Shown here piece by piece: positions 8,635-9,701 of a DNA stretch of 9,701 bases. Location of the stretch: positions 1-9,701 of the forward strand of contig QNBX01000162.1 of NCBI GenBank assembly GCA_003644265.1. Reading direction: 5' to 3'. A program made the position numbers and the translations under genes. Source of the stretch: Planctomycetota bacterium. GTDB taxonomy: Bacteria > Planctomycetota > B15-G4. Within the stretch, counting starts at the first letter, position 1. Every line of letters starts with the position of its first letter. Under the pieces are notes generated by a model that saw nothing but the letters and a program-made list of their open reading frames with translations, was not told the DNA's origin and did not search any database.

Positions 8635-8789
8635 GGGGACTTTGGCCTGTCAGGCCCCAACAGGCGTGCAGTCCTCACCGGCGTCTCAGATTGTCTGAGA
8701 CCCGTAGGCAGACCTCGGGCTCCCTGTACCACAGATTCGTGGCGGGATCGGGGAGGCGCGGGTGCTGGGCGAGCCGTTTGGGGACTCTC

Positions 8790-8826
8790 AGCGCTTCGGG
8801 CTCTGCGCTTCGGGCTCAGCGCTTCG
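8790..8826. repeat. 14-bp tandem repeat at the 3' end of the hydrolase pseudogene
   Basis: AGCGCTTCGGGCTC (8790-8803) is followed by TGCGCTTCGGGCTC (8804-8817), differing by one base, and a partial third copy AGCGCTTCG (8818-8826). The array crosses the stop codon of the minus-strand cysteine hydrolase gene, so the last codons of that gene (encoding KSAKR) may derive from the repeat. Confidence 0.75.
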
Positions 8827-9352
8827 CTGACTTCAGGCGGCGCATGATCTGGCTCGCCGTCACCACTTCGTGGGCGAGGAACTCGAAGTTGGTGAGCGCC
8901 GCCTGGTAGGCCGCGTCTCCCGCGTCTCCCGCGGCCGCCGTGGCATCCGCGACGATGATGAGGTCGAAGCCGTTTTCGATGGCATCGCGAGCGTGGGACT
9001 CGACGCACAGGTTGGCGGACATGCCGTAGAGGATGACCGTCTCGATGCCGTACTGACGCAGCTGGATCGCGGCATCGCCGGTCCAGAAGTTGCTGAGCCC
9101 CTTGTGCGGGTTCATGACGACCGTGTTGCTGTCCGGCTTCAGGTCAGGGTGGTAGTCGTGCCCCCAGGTCCCCTCGGCGAACATCGGGAGATCGAACATG
9201 ATCTTGTCGATGCCGTTCAGGCTCTTCCAGTTCTCGAAGTCCTTCGACGTGTACAAGTGGGTCGAGTAGAAGACTGGAATGTCCAGCTCCATCGCCAGCG
9301 ACTTCAGCGCCTTCTCCTTCTCGACGACCTTGTGCCTGGTGACCGTCCCCTC
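8816..9352 (-). pseudogene. 5'-truncated cysteine hydrolase (isochorismatase superfamily)
   Basis: About 175 residues match the isochorismatase-like cysteine hydrolase fold, from VVEKEKALKSLAMELDIPVFYSTHLYT through NPHKGLSNFWTGDAAIQLRQ and ILYGMSANLCVESHARDAIENGF to the end. The catalytic Lys (NPHKG) and nucleophile Cys (SANLCVES) of the Asp-Lys-Cys triad are present. The first strand, which carries the catalytic Asp (usually in a VIDxQNDF-type motif), is absent. Upstream of about 9352 the frame remains open to a GTG at 9514, but those residues are Pro/Gly/Arg-rich and antisense to the IS transposase. The 5' end has therefore probably been replaced by the insertion sequence. Its GC content is visibly lower than that of the flanking genes, suggesting separate acquisition. 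If expressed from an internal start it would lack a triad residue and should be inactive. The exact left boundary is approximate. Confidence 0.7.
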
Positions 9353-9420
9353 TGTGCCAACGTGCCTGAGACAGTTCAGCCCCGCGAGTTTAGTGTAGAG
9401 GGCCGCAAGGATGACCGACC

Positions 9421-9701
9421 ATGGCCGACCAGCAATCTCAGGACCCCCAGGATGCCCAGGACGCCGGGGAGCCCCGTGAGGGGAGCCCGGAGCGGAGCGA
9501 GGGGCTCCCCTCACGGGGCTCCGATCCCGACCCGCAGGTGGTGCCGCGCGCGGAGCGGCGCCGCTTCAGCGCGGCGTACAAGGCTCGCATCGTGCGCGAG
9601 GCTTCGGCCTGCAAGCAGCCCGGGGAGATCGGCGCCCTGCTCCGTCGCGAGGGCCTGTACTCGTCGCACCTGGCGTCTTGGCGCAAGCAGCTTCAGCGTC
9701 A
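9421..9701 (+). CDS. IS3-family transposase OrfA-type, 5' part
   Basis: This is a partial ORF: 93 residues are visible and it continues past the window edge. Residues 45-93 form an HTH_Tnp_1-type DNA-binding domain: ERRRFSAAYKARIVREA, then KQPGEIGALLRREGLYSSHLASWRKQLQR, ending in the typical SSHLxxWRKQ recognition helix. Such proteins bind the IS terminal repeats, usually with an OrfB integrase made by a -1 frameshift; that part is not in the window. The ATG at 9421 has AAGGA nine bases upstream (9407-9411). Residues 1-44 are not conserved family sequence; 17-34 are encoded by a long palindrome listed separately. Confidence 0.85.
   Translation, partial: MADQQSQDPQDAQDAGEPREGSPERSEGLPSRGSDPDPQVVPRAERRRFSAAYKARIVREASACKQPGEIGALLRREGLYSSHLASWRKQLQR
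9468..9522. repeat. Perfect 21-bp inverted repeat inside the transposase ORF
   Basis: The arm at 9468-9488, starting GGAGCCCCGTGAGG, is the exact reverse complement of 9502-9522. The 13-base loop is GGAGCGGAGCGAG. In the transposase frame, 9469-9522 encodes 18 residues, EPREGSPERSEGLPSRGS. The structure would form a very stable hairpin in RNA about 50 bases after the start codon, or a cruciform in DNA. It could damp transposase translation or be a palindromic repeat that inserted in frame. Confidence 0.9.

Larger units (their letters stand above)
8508..8815. other. Gene-free 308-bp region with repeats and hairpins
   Basis: I see no credible coding region here. It should hold the promoter of the GT-C-like gene, but I cannot assign -35/-10 boxes with confidence. 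Besides the 25-bp repeats and AT palindrome listed separately, it contains two short perfect inverted repeats: GGCCTG-T-CAGGCC (8644-8656) and GTCTCAGA-TTG-TCTGAGAC (8683-8701). The concentration of repeats, next to a truncated gene and an IS element, suggests remnants of mobile DNA rather than a single promoter region. Confidence 0.6.
9353..9701 (+). mobile_element. Left part of an IS3-type insertion sequence (runs off the window)
   Basis: Homology of the hydrolase gene ends near 9350, and an IS3-like first transposase ORF starts at 9421. The element's left end must lie between them. A terminal sequence starting TGTGCCAACGTGCC at 9353 is the best guess, because IS3-family ends usually start with TG and lie some tens of bases before the first ORF. 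The other end, orfB and any target duplication are beyond the window, so the boundary is inferred rather than proven. Confidence 0.55.

Overview
The window is GC-rich bacterial chromosome with short intergenic gaps. The gene mix suggests a Gram-negative, deltaproteobacterial-type organism, most likely Myxococcota, with Planctomycetota as an alternative. It includes a lipoprotein carrying a multiheme c-type cytochrome domain, a NatAB-type ABC exporter, CvpA, a stand-alone NifU C-terminal domain and a large GT-C-like membrane protein. The phylum call is inference from gene content and composition; no taxonomic marker other than a tRNA is present.

Layout from left to right. (1) A tRNA-Val(CAC) gene with an encoded CCA lies on the minus strand at 3-78. 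(2) At 301-1086 (+) is a gene for a predicted exported, extremely Arg/Lys/Ala-rich low-complexity protein whose C-terminal part is a 12-bp/4-residue tandem repeat (KSRV type). (3) At 1179-3532 (-) is a two-gene operon, an ABC ATPase followed by an ABC-2 permease, joined by a 4-bp stop/start overlap (NatA/NatB type). (4) Divergent from it is a plus-strand pair: an 81-residue NifU/Nfu C-terminal-domain protein (to 3865), then four bases later a 743-residue lipoprotein (3870-6101). The lipoprotein has a metallophosphatase-like N-terminal domain without recognisable metal ligands, a tetraheme cytochrome c554-like domain and a TPR-like C-terminus. (5) Convergent with it, three bases away, is a cvpA-family gene (6105-6659, -), preceded by a 570-residue polytopic membrane protein (6795-8507, -) that resembles GT-C glycosyltransferases.

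(6) From about 8508 the character changes to an accessory region. It contains a gene-free 308-bp stretch with three 25-bp tandem repeats ending in an AT-rich palindrome, further small hairpins and a 14-bp tandem repeat. Next comes a cysteine hydrolase (isochorismatase-superfamily) gene whose 5' part is missing, and then the left end of an IS3-type insertion sequence whose first transposase ORF runs off the window. The IS appears to have replaced the catalytic-Asp end of the hydrolase gene. The transposase ORF itself carries a perfect 21-bp inverted repeat that reads as an in-frame 18-residue insertion.

The parts most worth a second look are the phosphatase-like/tetraheme/TPR lipoprotein coupled to the Nfu gene, the secreted polycationic repeat protein, the in-frame palindrome in the transposase, and the 25-bp repeat array. 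I see no CRISPR array, phage module or clear defence system in this window.
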